From Chrysomallon squamiferum (Eukaryota; Mollusca; Gastropoda; Neomphalida; Peltospiridae), in the NCBI GenBank assembly GCA_012295275.1, contig CM022665.1, positions 24,166,446 to 24,230,445 on the forward strand: a DNA stretch of 64,000 nucleotides, given 5' to 3'. How positions within the stretch are numbered: position 1 is the first letter of the stretch; each line of letters opens with the position of its first letter. Positions 53,339-64,000 of the stretch are shown in pieces. Both the position numbers and the translations under genes were made by a program. The notes under the pieces are model-generated. The model made no database searches, was not told the DNA's origin, and saw only the letters and a list, made by a program, of their open reading frames with translations.

Positions 53339-55446
53339 GATGTCTGTATTTATAGATACACATATAGGCCTGCAGCAGTGAAACAGCTTTTAAAAGAGTA
53401 TTGTCAATACTTACAGATATGTGCAAGAGCATTAGAACTCTATATCTTTATAAAAAAATTGATACTAATTACGTGAACGTACTACAACAGGCATTTGCCT
53501 GAGTGAAGAGTTATCTAAACATATCTACTGCATCAGACTTCAAAAATTATTCAGATGTACTGAAATTATTCTCTACATAGATATTTCAGCAGTAATAAAA
53601 TAGTCTGGTTTTTAATTTTATGACATTTGACATTAGCTACAAGTTATTTCCCAATCTGTTAATTTATATCAGATATCAGAGATGTTAATTCATTGATAAT
53701 GGTATTCTTGCCATGTAGATATGGTGGCATAACCCAAGCAGGATGTCTCCATGACAACAGCTGTGTTACACAATACAAATTGCCTGTCTGATATTATTAT
53801 ATAATTATTATGTAATTATATTAACTGTGTAAATTAATAAAACAGGTTTAACAGTGGTTATCTGTTGTTAAAATTGTACTCACTGTTTTCTGCTGATAAC
53901 ATAATTATATGTTTTAATTGTTGGGTTGTTTTATTTTTTTTATTTTTATTTTCATTTTTTTTCCTCAAACAAAAACAGCCTTGTGTTATTAAAGGATTAA
54001 AAATTCATTTATTCAAGTCAACTCATTCTTTCATGGTCTCATTTATTATTTAAAATGCAGATTTTTTTTTACATTTATTTTATCTTTGTTCTTGAACTCA
54101 TTATAACAGTACATTTTTTTTAATGCATTAATAAACAGCTTTTTTTTTTTTTTTTTTTTTTTTAACTAATTAAACTACATTTTCTGTTTTAAAATTATTT
54201 TTTATTTATTTATTTATTTTTATAGTTATTATAATATATGTTTAACATGAGTTTATAATCACTGTACTGCTATGTGTGAATCTATATAAATGTTTATATT
54301 TTATAACACATTATCAGGTAACACCATAAAACTAATATAATACAAATAATAAGAAACGTCTTTATTCAAATTTTATTTAGTATTAAGCATCAAATGAAGT
54401 AATTAATGAAAGGAATACAGCTCAAAGAAAAGCATTAATGTCATAAGAATGAAAAATTTAAAAAGATAAGAGACTGCAGTAATTTCCTTTAATTTAATAA
54501 AGTAACAGCAATTTTACTTTATTATTTTTATAAAGTGTGACATCAAAAATGTATTAAGTTAAAGCATGGAAATTTAAAGGATTTCATACATATAAAATTA
54601 TGTAATTTGATTTTTCCTCAACCTTTTAGGTTTTAAAACGATTTATAATGTCAACAAATTCTCTATCTCGGTTTTGATGAAAATAAAAATTAATTGCATT
54701 TTTTTCTTCTAAAACTTCAAAATTCATACTTTATGTTTGATTTTAATTTTTTTTTTTTAAATGATAAAAACCAAAAAAGATTACAAATTAAAAAAAAAGA
54801 AACAAACAAAAAAAGGTTCTAGCAAATCACTTTCTGCAGTAAATGCCTAAGATTAAATTCCCTATGGCTGTGAAGATGAGTGGTAAATTCCTCCATTGCA
54901 GTGCCTCTACCTGTGAGTGTGAAAGAGATGGAGCTTTTCTGTTCAGGTCTAATGGAGGTGTTTTCACACACAGTCTGTTTTTGCCATCTCATGAGATAAT
55001 GATGAACCCCATTCAAGTGATTTATTTCTCAATGCTTTCTCCAGACCTATCTTTAACACATTGATAGCCAGGCTGTTTGTGAAGTTCACTGAAATCCTGT
55101 GTAATTTAACACTGAAAGCCTTAGCTAACACAAAAGTGAAAAACTGTAATATATTGCTTTACACCTTACTTTATAGTGGCTCTTTCATACACACTCCTTA
55201 TCTCTCACACTCTCTCTCACTCTGATTCTCATTTTCTTTCTTGCTTTGTTTCTCTCCCTTTACCCCCTCTCTCTTTCTTTCTCTCTCTGTCTCTCTCTCT
55301 TCCTATTTCATTATTGCACTATTTCATGCTTCTTTGACTCATGGTGTATATTCTTCAGTGTGTGTCTGTATATTGTTTCACTCTGGTGCATACCTGTCTA
55401 GAGATATTTCTATATGTGTGTGTCCGAACACACATCCATACATATA

Positions 55447-55448
55447 CA

Positions 55449-55501
<53 letters not shown>

Positions 55502-55507
55502 ACACAT
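55447..55507 (+). repeat. (CA)n microsatellite
   Basis: About 25 CA units with a late TA interruption. A CT/TTTC-rich stretch lies 150-250 bp upstream (55200-55305). Confidence 0.95.
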
Positions 55508-56876
55508 GGTACAAATGTAATTATAGATACATGCGTGTCAGTATCTGTATATATATATATATATAAATTTGTCTTTGTGTTTATATTTTTGTAGTACAAT
55601 GTATATATCTGGTGTGTGAATATGAATAAATAAATATGGTTTAATATATGTATGTGTACAAATCTATGTATTCATTTATGTTTGTGTATTTCTCTATTTC
55701 AATAGTCTTTGTGATATTGAGCTTATATATAGTTTTGTAAGATATTCTCAAGTATAATAAGGGTTACTAGGAGGGAAATTTAAAGGTGAAGCTTAAAGCA
55801 TGATGAAAAGAATTTGTTTTTCAATGTAAAATAAATGAAAACAACTTCGGATTCAATTTTATCTTCCTTTATGGAGTGTATTCACTGTTACTTTTATGAC
55901 ATAAAAATAAATTATATTATTTTAGTAATCTCTAGTTGAGCATTCAGACTAGAAGAATTTTATGTCTCCTTATTTTGTTATTCTTATGAAAGATATATCT
56001 TTGGGGGTACCAAACTAAAGAAAATAAAAAGACCCAAAATAAACCCAACCTATCCTACATTAATTTTGAATAGAATGATCTTTGTACCAGCTACTATTTC
56101 AGGACATAGACTTGTTATTAATTAAGTTCTCAAATCTCAACTCGTATAGCAGCCAGAATTAATTGACACAAAACTGGTAACACAGCATATAATTTATTCA
56201 AAATTTATGACCGAATTGTCCATGTGGAAATTTGTTAACTATTATTCTTTTTGTTCACAGTCAACAGTATATAAAAAAAAAAGTTTGCAATTAGGCCAGA
56301 ATAAATATATTTTGACTTTTGATTCCTAAAGAAACTATTGAGCCATGGATTAATTTGCAGGTTTTATGTTTCTTGCACTGAAATGTAAATTGTTCTGAGC
56401 ACTTAACACAGTGTACCATGAATACTCCAACACAAGCAAAATGCTGAATGGGTGTCACTGAAGTCAAGCACATCTCAGAAACACGAGTCTAGGGTTCCGG
56501 CATTTTTAGTAATCTTCACCTTTGAAATCTGTGATCCCCTGACAATGAAGAGACAGTTTTGAAGGCACAGTTGTATATGATACATGGTCAGCAGACAATC
56601 CAGCTCATAAAAATACACACAGACACAAATAATTATATATATAAAATAAATAATAAAAAAACTGATGTCCGATATCTGGTTTGAAAAGATATGTAAAGGT
56701 GTTGAAGTGTTTGAATGATGAGATGATAGCCGAGTTTTTAAAGTGTCAGTATCTGAAAATAATGTTTTAAATTTGGTTTTAGTTTAGTGCTGGGAATGTG
56801 TAAAATACTGAAGGAAACAGAATAGTAACTATGGGTGAGTGTTCTTATTCATTGTTTTTAATAATCTGTAAGTCTC

Positions 56877-56879
<3 letters not shown>

Positions 56880-56921
<42 letters not shown>
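56880..56921 (+). repeat. (GT)n microsatellite
   Basis: About 21 GT units. It is flanked by AAGAACA-type and TGTTCTTATTCATTG-type sequences that are complementary (56838-56853 against about 56922-56937), so the repeat sits in a short stem. Confidence 0.9.
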
Positions 56922-56923
<2 letters not shown>

Positions 56924-57095
56924 AATGAATAAGAACATAGATATACATATAGACTGATAGATATATGAATGATAGGTGTCATCCAAGATGAAACAGAAAT
57001 TTTAAAAAAGGTTTATTACTTTTTATTAATATTACATTTATAAAATTAAAACATATCTATAGTGTAATAAGTCTGAATGTAAGTAATTCTAATGT

Positions 57096-57465
57096 ATGTA
57101 TCTATTATTGATAACAAGGAACTCTAATATATATGTTAGTAACCCTTATATCATTATCAGTAAATCTAATATCAATACCTGTAATAATATAAAAAAATAT
57201 CAGTCAGTGTCAGTAATTCTGTTATCAGTGTCAGAAATTTTAATATTAATATCAAATTATATCTCAGACATCAATGTCAGAAATTCTGATATCATTTTCT
57301 ATCTCTAATATGAATGTCAGAAATTCTATTACCAGTATCAGTAACTCTAATATCAATTTCTATAATTTAATGTCAGTATCGGTAACTATGATATCAATAC
57401 CAAGAACGCTGATATCAGTACCAGTAACTTTACTATTATTGTCAGTAATTCTAATTATTAAATGA
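57096..57465 (+). repeat. Degenerate short repeat based on AGTAATTCTAATATCA
   Basis: Variants of (T)CAGTAA(T/C)TCTAATATCAAT and GTCAGAAATTCTGATATCA recur about every 15-30 bp. Copies are imperfect and spacing is irregular, so it is a decayed minisatellite. The open frames through it are Ile/Ser/Asn-rich by-products of the repeat. It sits directly before the 57.6 kb foldback element. Confidence 0.65.
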
Positions 57466-57561
57466 ATATAATCTGTTGAAGTGGACAAACTAGGTCTATT
57501 ATGTCGATAGATTCCCATGATATATGAAAACATTAACTTCACACCTTTATCCCTTGAGACT

Positions 57562-57706
57562 GTTTAAATATTTACAATAGCCGTTAATCATAGATATGTA
57601 ACAACATGAAAGTAACAAAATTACTTTTTATTTTTGTATATATATATATATATATATATCATGTTGTTACATATCTATGTCTAACAGCTATTGTAAATAT
57701 TTAAAC
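57562..57706. mobile_element. 145 bp foldback (inverted repeat) element in intron 3
   Basis: The left arm (57562-57609) and right arm (57659-57706) are 48 nt each and complementary at about 45 of 48 positions. They start GTTTAAATATTTACAATAG and end with its complement. The 49 nt loop is AT-rich and includes a (TA)n tract. It has the same architecture as the 7.1 kb element (arms around a TA-rich centre) but a different arm sequence. It would form a strong RNA hairpin if transcribed in the intron. Confidence 0.7.
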
Positions 57707-57817
57707 ACTACACATTAATTGTTTTATTCTTATTTTTATCTTGGTATATACATGTATTTAAGTATCTGGTTTAGAGGGGCATAAAGTACTATTTGAAATA
57801 TGATAAAAACTTTTTTT

Positions 57818-57846
57818 TAATAATAATAATAATAATAATAATAATG
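57818..57846 (+). repeat. (AAT)n microsatellite
   Basis: About nine AAT units just after the 57.6 kb foldback element. Confidence 0.92.
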
Positions 57847-58189
57847 ATAGTAATAATAACAGAACTCCGTCATCTACATTTCCAAAACAATTATAAGAAG
57901 AAAAGAATATCATTAAAAATTGGACAGCAGAACAGTAGAATTCCAGCTCAACACCATGCAAAAACATAACAATTTATATAAAAAAAATTAAGAATAGTCT
58001 TTTTTAGAAAATATTCCAGTATTTACGGTAGTTGTAAAAAAAAAAAAAAAAAATTCCACTAACTGTGGGAAGTGTGACAATAGATAACCAACCGGGAGAT
58101 GAAACTGTTATTTGTGCAGTTTCTCATGGAATGTAGACCAGTGTGACAGTGAACGGGTGAGCTGAGATGAACAAGAAATGCTGGCCTCT

Positions 58190-59395
58190 CCCAGGCAATA
58201 AAGTTTGTCCCTCACTGAAATTACCAATAGGAGATAAACATATATATGTTTTGTATGTGACAACTGACTTGTTATGTGTTTATATCACTGTAGACGGAGA
58301 ATATAAAATTTATATATGGGAGATTTTATTTAAGGTAGGTGTAAAAAAAAAAAGTTTTAAAATTTGTCCTTGATAAAGTTTATCTTTTGCAGGAGACAGT
58401 AAATATATATTTTAGGTATGAAATTTGATTTAGTATATATATTTAAATTGGAGAATTTTTTATTTTTAATTTTTTAATTTTAATTTATTTATTTTATTTT
58501 CATATTTTTTTTAATTATATACCTGCTTGCTGTATTTTAAATATCTGAGTGTTTATGTCAGGTAGATATACAAAAAAAAAAAAAATAATAATAATAATAA
58601 TAATGATTGTCCTTGATAAAGTTTATTATTTGCCATCTTGCAGAAAAAAATATATTTTACATCCAAAAGTTGATTTTTAAGATATATAATTAAACTGGAG
58701 AAAATATATTTTGAGAGTTAATTTTAGTTTTTATTTAAGGTAGCTTTAAAAGAAATAAACAAAAATAATCATTGATAAAATTTATCACAAAAATTATGCT
58801 TTCTACCAAGAGAGTAAGTTATATATTATGTATGAAGGGTGATTTAGTATATATTTTGAATGAATATCTATTTAGTTACATTTTAATTAAAAAAAAAAAA
58901 AATTAGTTCTTGATAAAAATTATAATATACCTTCTTGCAGAAGAAAGTAAATATATTTTGTATGTGAAAGCTGATTTGGTATATTTCAGAAAATAATATA
59001 TATTTTTCAGAGTTAAATAACAACAGTTTTATTTAAGGTAGGTTTGCAATGAACAATTTATTCTTGACAAAATTTATTATATATCTTCATGCAGGAAAGA
59101 GTAAATATATTTTGTATCCAAAGACTAATGTTTATATATTTCTGACAATTATATAACTGATTTTTTGTTTAAAGTTGCTGTTTATAAAAAGATAAAAAGA
59201 ATTTCCTTGATAAAAATTATCTTATGCCTTCTTGCGTGTGAAAGTTTATCTGGTATATTCTTTTAAATGGTAAATACATTTTTCTGGAAGTTATATAATT
59301 TGAGATTTGTTCAAGTTGTATATAAAACAATAAATAAACAATTTCTCCTTCACTGATTTTATCATATACATTTTGCAGATGTGCTTAATTTATTT
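58190..59395 (+). repeat. Array of about eight diverged ~140-170 bp tandem units
   Basis: A block reading CCTTGATAAA(G/A)TTTAT, then a CTTGCAG-like stretch, then GTAAATATATTTTGTATG and GATTTGGTATAT recurs head to tail. The TTGATAAA-type anchor is near 58203 (diverged), 58371, 58611, 58773, 58911, 59064, 59207 and 59350. Most spacings are 138-168 bp, with one of 240 bp containing an AT insertion. Several units also carry TTTATTTAAGGTAGGT. Copies are strongly diverged, so this is an old satellite-like expansion. A related stretch at 60905-60990 suggests one more dispersed copy. Confidence 0.75.
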
Positions 59396-59584
59396 ATTTT
59401 TATGTGTATATATTTTTTAATTTTTTTTATCTTTTTATTTAATTTTTATTACTTTGATTAATTTTTTTTTATTATTATTTTTTATTTTTTATTTTTTATT
59501 TTTATTTTTTTATTTTTTTATATATTTTTTATATTTATATTTTTTTTTTTTTTTTTTTTTTTATTATTATTATTATTTTTTTAA
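59396..59584 (+). repeat. T/A low-complexity tract
   Basis: Almost entirely TTTA, TTTTTTA and T runs, including over 20 T near 59541-59562. It ends the ~150 bp unit array. Confidence 0.92.
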
Positions 59585-62074
59585 GGAGTTGTAATATACA
59601 TGATTATCTAACTATTATTTCAGGTAAAGAAACAATCTTTATTAATAGATTATATCCTTATCCGCAATGTACCAATATAAAAACACCTACTAGTAGAAGT
59701 ATTTGTATGTGACATCTACATGTCATTTTTATAACTGAGATTTCGTGGTTGCTCTGAATTATGAATGACATGATATTTATTTTGGGAAATCAGCTTCCAT
59801 AATTTAGAAATACATGTCATCTATCTGTCCAGCAAGAAAACTGTTGAGTAAATTTTTCATATTTAAACAGAAATGTCATTTGAAAATAAACTGATATTAC
59901 ACATTAAAAAATAAAAATAAAAATAAGAATTAATCTGTCTGTCACAGAAGTTGTCAATACATGTAACATACCACCATTGTGAAAGTCACATTATAATTTT
60001 GATATGTGTCTCTTCATTTGTCATATTTGTGAATAACTGTTTCACGTTTCTGTAAATAGAGTTTATATATCTGTTTTATATGAGATGAAGCAATAGATGT
60101 ATAATACAGTTAATCATTGTTAACATCCGAGAAAGAATTTTTTTTAAAACTGGATCTTTCATTATTACAGACCATTTTTAGGTAGGTTTTTATTTTTTAT
60201 TATTATTATTATTTTAATTATTCATGGAATTCATCAATTTATACATGTAATTCACTAATGCTGATGAGAAGGCACATGTTTTATGCATGAATGTCATTTT
60301 TGAAATAATATATTTTGTTTTGCCTGGAGCTTACATTATATAAGAGAAGTAATTTATGCTTTTGGGTTAGCAGTAGAAATCATTACTAATTAAATTAAGT
60401 CCATTGTTTCATTTATTGTAAAATTAAAAAAGCATTATATTAATTTTGTATTTATTATTCTGATACATAGATATAAAATAACTGAATATTCAAAAAATAA
60501 AAATAATTAAATTTTGGAACAAAACAATGTTTCTGGTGGTTAAATAATAGTAATAAAATGTATATTGAAAATTAACGTTTAAATAAATGTATATGCTTTT
60601 GTTTAAGCATACCTCTACACAGTTTTCATTTTAATTGTTATCGGGTGCTAATCGTGTTACTTTATAAAAGGTGATGCAAGTCAGTTCTAGTAAAACTAAA
60701 TAGTTGTAGGTTACATGATCAATCCACTTTTGTGCATGATTTCCTGTTCCAACTAGTGCACACAACTAGTTTATTAAAGGCTGTGGCAATGACTTTACTA
60801 TCTGGACCTTGCTGGTAATTCCAAAAAAGAGGAACTCACGCCAGCAGTAGGTTTCAAATCTCATTTTTCATATGGAACTTAACATGTCAGATGTAAAAAC
60901 CAAAGGAAAGCAAATCTGTTTTATGTGTGAAAACCAGTTTGGTGTATTTTTGAATATATATTTTGTATTCATACTTATTATGTGATATAACTGTTTTAAA
61001 AATACATTTTATGTGTTGTTCTTTTCTAAAGGTAATGGTGTCTATTTTAAGACTGCTATTTCATAAAAAAATAAAAAATAAGTTTATTAAAAGACATTTC
61101 TTTTATTTTTTAAAATTTAAAATTAAATAATATTAATTTCTTTTCATTTTATATTTATTTCACTGTGGCTTTGAATAAATGATACACCAGTCAAAAAATA
61201 TTATGAAAATACTGACATAAATATCCATATTGAAACAGTTTGACAATAAAAATGTTATTAGATGTTCTGAAGATCATTCTTCTAGACAGTCTTTAACCAC
61301 ATGTCAACAATACCAAGTCCCTGTGTCCACACAGGCATTGTTTCCAACCTCCTGCAAGATCCTGGAGGCCATTTCTAAGTCTCCAATCTCCAACTGACCA
61401 TATCAGCATCTCTCCAAACAATCACCCGTTCAAGCTGAATCAAATTAAACCTTTATTACTACAAGCTTTGTTAAAGTCTTCTTGCATCTTCAATGAGCCT
61501 CAATGCCAAAAATCTCTTAAATTTAAAAAAATTAAAAGTAACATTATTTGGTTTTTGGCCATAAATTTCATCATATCACAGCCAAACATGCAGCAGAAAT
61601 GCTCACAAACAGCCATAAAAATGATGATTTGGGTTGAGTCTCTCTTTTTCTGTCTTTTTTTTTTTTTTTTTTTTTTGAATTTGTAGAGGGTGTTGGAGAG
61701 TAAATTAATTATAGAATAGCTAATTTGCTGCATTATATTGGAAGAGTTCTTGTTAAAGATGTGATATCAAGAAGAAGAAAAAATCTTGGATTTAAAAAAA
61801 AAAAAAACGTCTTCTGTTTGTTATAAGGCTGAGTAACAATGGCAGTTGGTCAGTGAATCAAATGAGTTTTAGTTATAGTTCTGTGACAAGTGGAACAGTG
61901 TTTTCATTAGCACTACTCATGATTTAAATGACAGTTGTTTCTTGATTTGAACAATTTAGAACCAATTTTTAGCAAATCACATCAGATTATTTTAATCATT
62001 TTCAGGTTTGTTTTTCACATTCATTTTTATTACTGAGATTTTATATTTTTCATTATATTTATTTCTTTGTTTAT

Positions 62075-62660
62075 TTGATTGTTTATAGTTTTTCTTTACT
62101 TGTTTTTAATGTTTGTTTCAGTTTGTTTATTTCTATGTTTCTTTACATTTTTAATTTTTTGTTTATATTACATTATATGTTTTTATTTATTTATATGTAC
62201 TTGTTTATTTGCTTGTTTGATTATCTATTTTTATTATTTACTTATATTTTGTTCTTTTTATTTAACTTTTATAATTTTATTTGCAACCATTTAATTATTC
62301 TTATTTTATTTCTCTTTCTTTTATTTCTTTTCTTATGTTATTTTATTAATTTGGTTCTTATTTTACATTATTTTTTTTTATCTTGGGATATTTTATTTGG
62401 TGAATGTTTTAGTGCCATTCAGATCAGTAATCTATCTGTCAAGAATTTATTTTTCAGAAAAACTATTCACAATATCATTTTACACTTTACAATATCATTT
62501 TATTACCATCTATATTTAAATTATTACCCAATTACATTTTATTTATTTATTTATTCCATTGTTATTTATTTATTTATTTATCGATCTATCTTTATATCTA
62601 TAAATATATCTATTTGTATTTATTCATTCATTCATTCATTTATTTATATTATACAAAATA
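62075..62660 (+). repeat. T-rich (TTTA/TTTG)n low-complexity region
   Basis: About 580 bp dominated by TTTA, TTTG, TTCT and, at the end, (TTTA)n, (TATC)n and (TTCA)n. It is open for 199 codons in one frame, but the translation is almost only Phe, Leu, Ile and Tyr. That is what T-rich repeat DNA gives, so I do not call a gene. Confidence 0.85.
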
Positions 62661-64000
62661 AACAAAACAAATGACTATTCAGTATATATATTAAAATTAG
62701 AAACTATTCATTTTGAAGATTATTTAAAAATCAATTTTAATTTGCCTCTACTACTCATTTTATAGAATGGCTTTGTTATGTGTTTTTTTTTTTTTAAAGG
62801 AAAATTATGATTTCATCTCATTTTTATGAAAAATCCATATTCCAACATCTATTTAATCTTTTTGTCTATGGATTTGTACATTTCTATTAATTTTATTATT
62901 TCTCATTATGTTTGCCTTATATAAATTTGGTATTAATCAATGTTTTCTTTGTGTCTGGTGTTGATATTCAGTTAATCAACTATCCTGAAATATGTGTATA
63001 ACTGCTGAAGGTTCAAGCACAATAAGTAACCTTAAGTTGCTTGTCTGAACATTATTAGTGTTGACATTTTCTCAGTCATTTGAAACCTTCTTATATCCTC
63101 TGTAGGTTTAGTGACATTAATTTTGTTCTGGACTTAATAAGTTTGAGTTGTCTGTGTATGTATAGTGTTAGTATGATGCTCTGTTAACTATTTGGAAATT
63201 ACATATATTAGCTAAGAGACACAGATAAGATTTGATCTTGCTACTTTATTTCTAATGTTTTCAGATCATGCTAAAATTTCATTACAATATCTGTACTTTT
63301 TTTTAAAATCATAGCCAAAACCTAAAAAAGGGGTTTCTTCAGTGTGATGAGTGTAATTTTCAAGATGAAATGAGTTTAAGATTAAAAATAATATATTATA
63401 ATAACAGATTCAGTTTTCAAAAATAATCATCTGTCAGAAAACAAAATTATGGTTGTTGTCTACCACATTATTGCTTCAAGCACATATCCCGTCTTTTACA
63501 GGAAATGTGTTTCAGTTTATGTAAATTTGTCTCAAGTGGTGAACATTAAATTATGTATCTGTACAGTGATTCATGATTTCATACTGTAATGTATACATAC
63601 AGCTGCAGCACATTTATTTTATTCACTCAAATTAACATCTCAGTTTCCACATACAATGAATACTGAAAAGTAGCTTAATGCAAAGGATTTGTATGGAAAT
63701 TAGTTCTGTTCTGGCAAGAAGATGGTGGTAGTGTAATAATTACAAGTGAAGACATAAGAGAGATGAATGTTTTCTATAAGCAAATGAAATAGGAACTAAA
63801 AGCTGCTGGTCAGAAGGTTACTGTGTTCTATGATGTACTTATCTCCAGTGTGAAGATCATATGGAACAATTTTGTGGATTGATTTCCAAGATTTATGGCA
63901 GATTGGTAAACAAAAGAAAGATTTATGTGTTTTCTTCAAGCCATGGTATTTACCATGTTAATTAAAGAGTGTTGGTCAGTGAGATTCCAGCATTAATATT

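Larger units (their letters stand above)
49429..64000 (+). other. Intron 3 of the KIF26-like gene (at least 14.5 kb, open at right edge)
   Basis: From the GTAAGT donor at 49429 to the window end I find no open segment with splice sites resembling the next KIF26 exon. The DNA is CpG-poor and AT-rich. It holds CA/GT microsatellites, the 57.1 kb degenerate repeat, the 57.6 kb foldback element, the ~150 bp unit array and the T-rich block at 62 kb. A less AT-rich patch at 52600-53050 is non-coding in all frames. Confidence 0.65.

Noticed and set aside
62075-62674. 199-codon open frame, apparently a membrane protein
   Set aside because: The translation is almost only Phe/Leu/Ile/Tyr from T-rich TTTA/TTTG repeats. 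No domain, and the DNA is low-complexity throughout.

Overview
This is a 64 kb piece of an AT-rich invertebrate nuclear genome. Introns are very long, and (CT)n, (CA)n, (ATT)n and (TTTA)n microsatellites are dense. CpG depletion is mosaic rather than genome-wide. That mix fits a lophotrochozoan, plausibly a mollusc, but nothing in the window fixes the taxon. I see no rRNA, no intact tRNA, no CRISPR array and no intact transposon ORF.

The only gene I can support runs on the + strand. Its three coding exons are 21287-22075, 41324-41494 and 48532-49428. Each has a whole number of codons (263, 57 and 299) and they are joined by phase-0 introns of about 19.2 kb and 7.0 kb. The third exon ends at a consensus donor, so the gene continues past the right edge of the window. 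The visible 619 residues are mostly disordered. Near residue 588 they reach a CxxCxxC block followed by LVDLKRQALRL, which I recognise as the N-terminal signature of the atypical kinesins KIF26A/KIF26B (kinesin-11, related to nematode VAB-8). The motor domain is not in the window. Exon 2 carries a K-S-R-I-P-R sequence that looks like an EB1-binding SxIP microtubule-tip signal.

Layout. 1-21 kb: upstream intergenic or 5' non-coding DNA with many long CT/GA tracts, a Z-DNA-prone tract at 3.55 kb, a 328 bp foldback element at 7.1-7.4 kb and a possible 5' UTR exon ending at 11531. 21.3-22.1 kb: exon 1. 22.1-41.3 kb: intron 1, CpG-rich and rich in microsatellites, with a good candidate alternative first exon at 34716-34742 whose frame fits exon 2. 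41.3-41.5 kb: exon 2. 41.5-48.5 kb: intron 2, with a 12-copy 27 bp minisatellite at 44.6-45.0 kb. 48.5-49.4 kb: exon 3. 49.4-64 kb: intron 3, with a degenerate short repeat (57.1 kb), a 145 bp foldback element (57.6 kb) and an array of about eight diverged ~150 bp units (58.2-59.4 kb).

The strongest large-scale signal is a sharp fall in CpG density near 40.4 kb, about 0.9 kb before exon 2. Together with the 34.7 kb candidate exon it suggests a second promoter inside intron 1, giving an isoform that lacks the 263 residues of exon 1.
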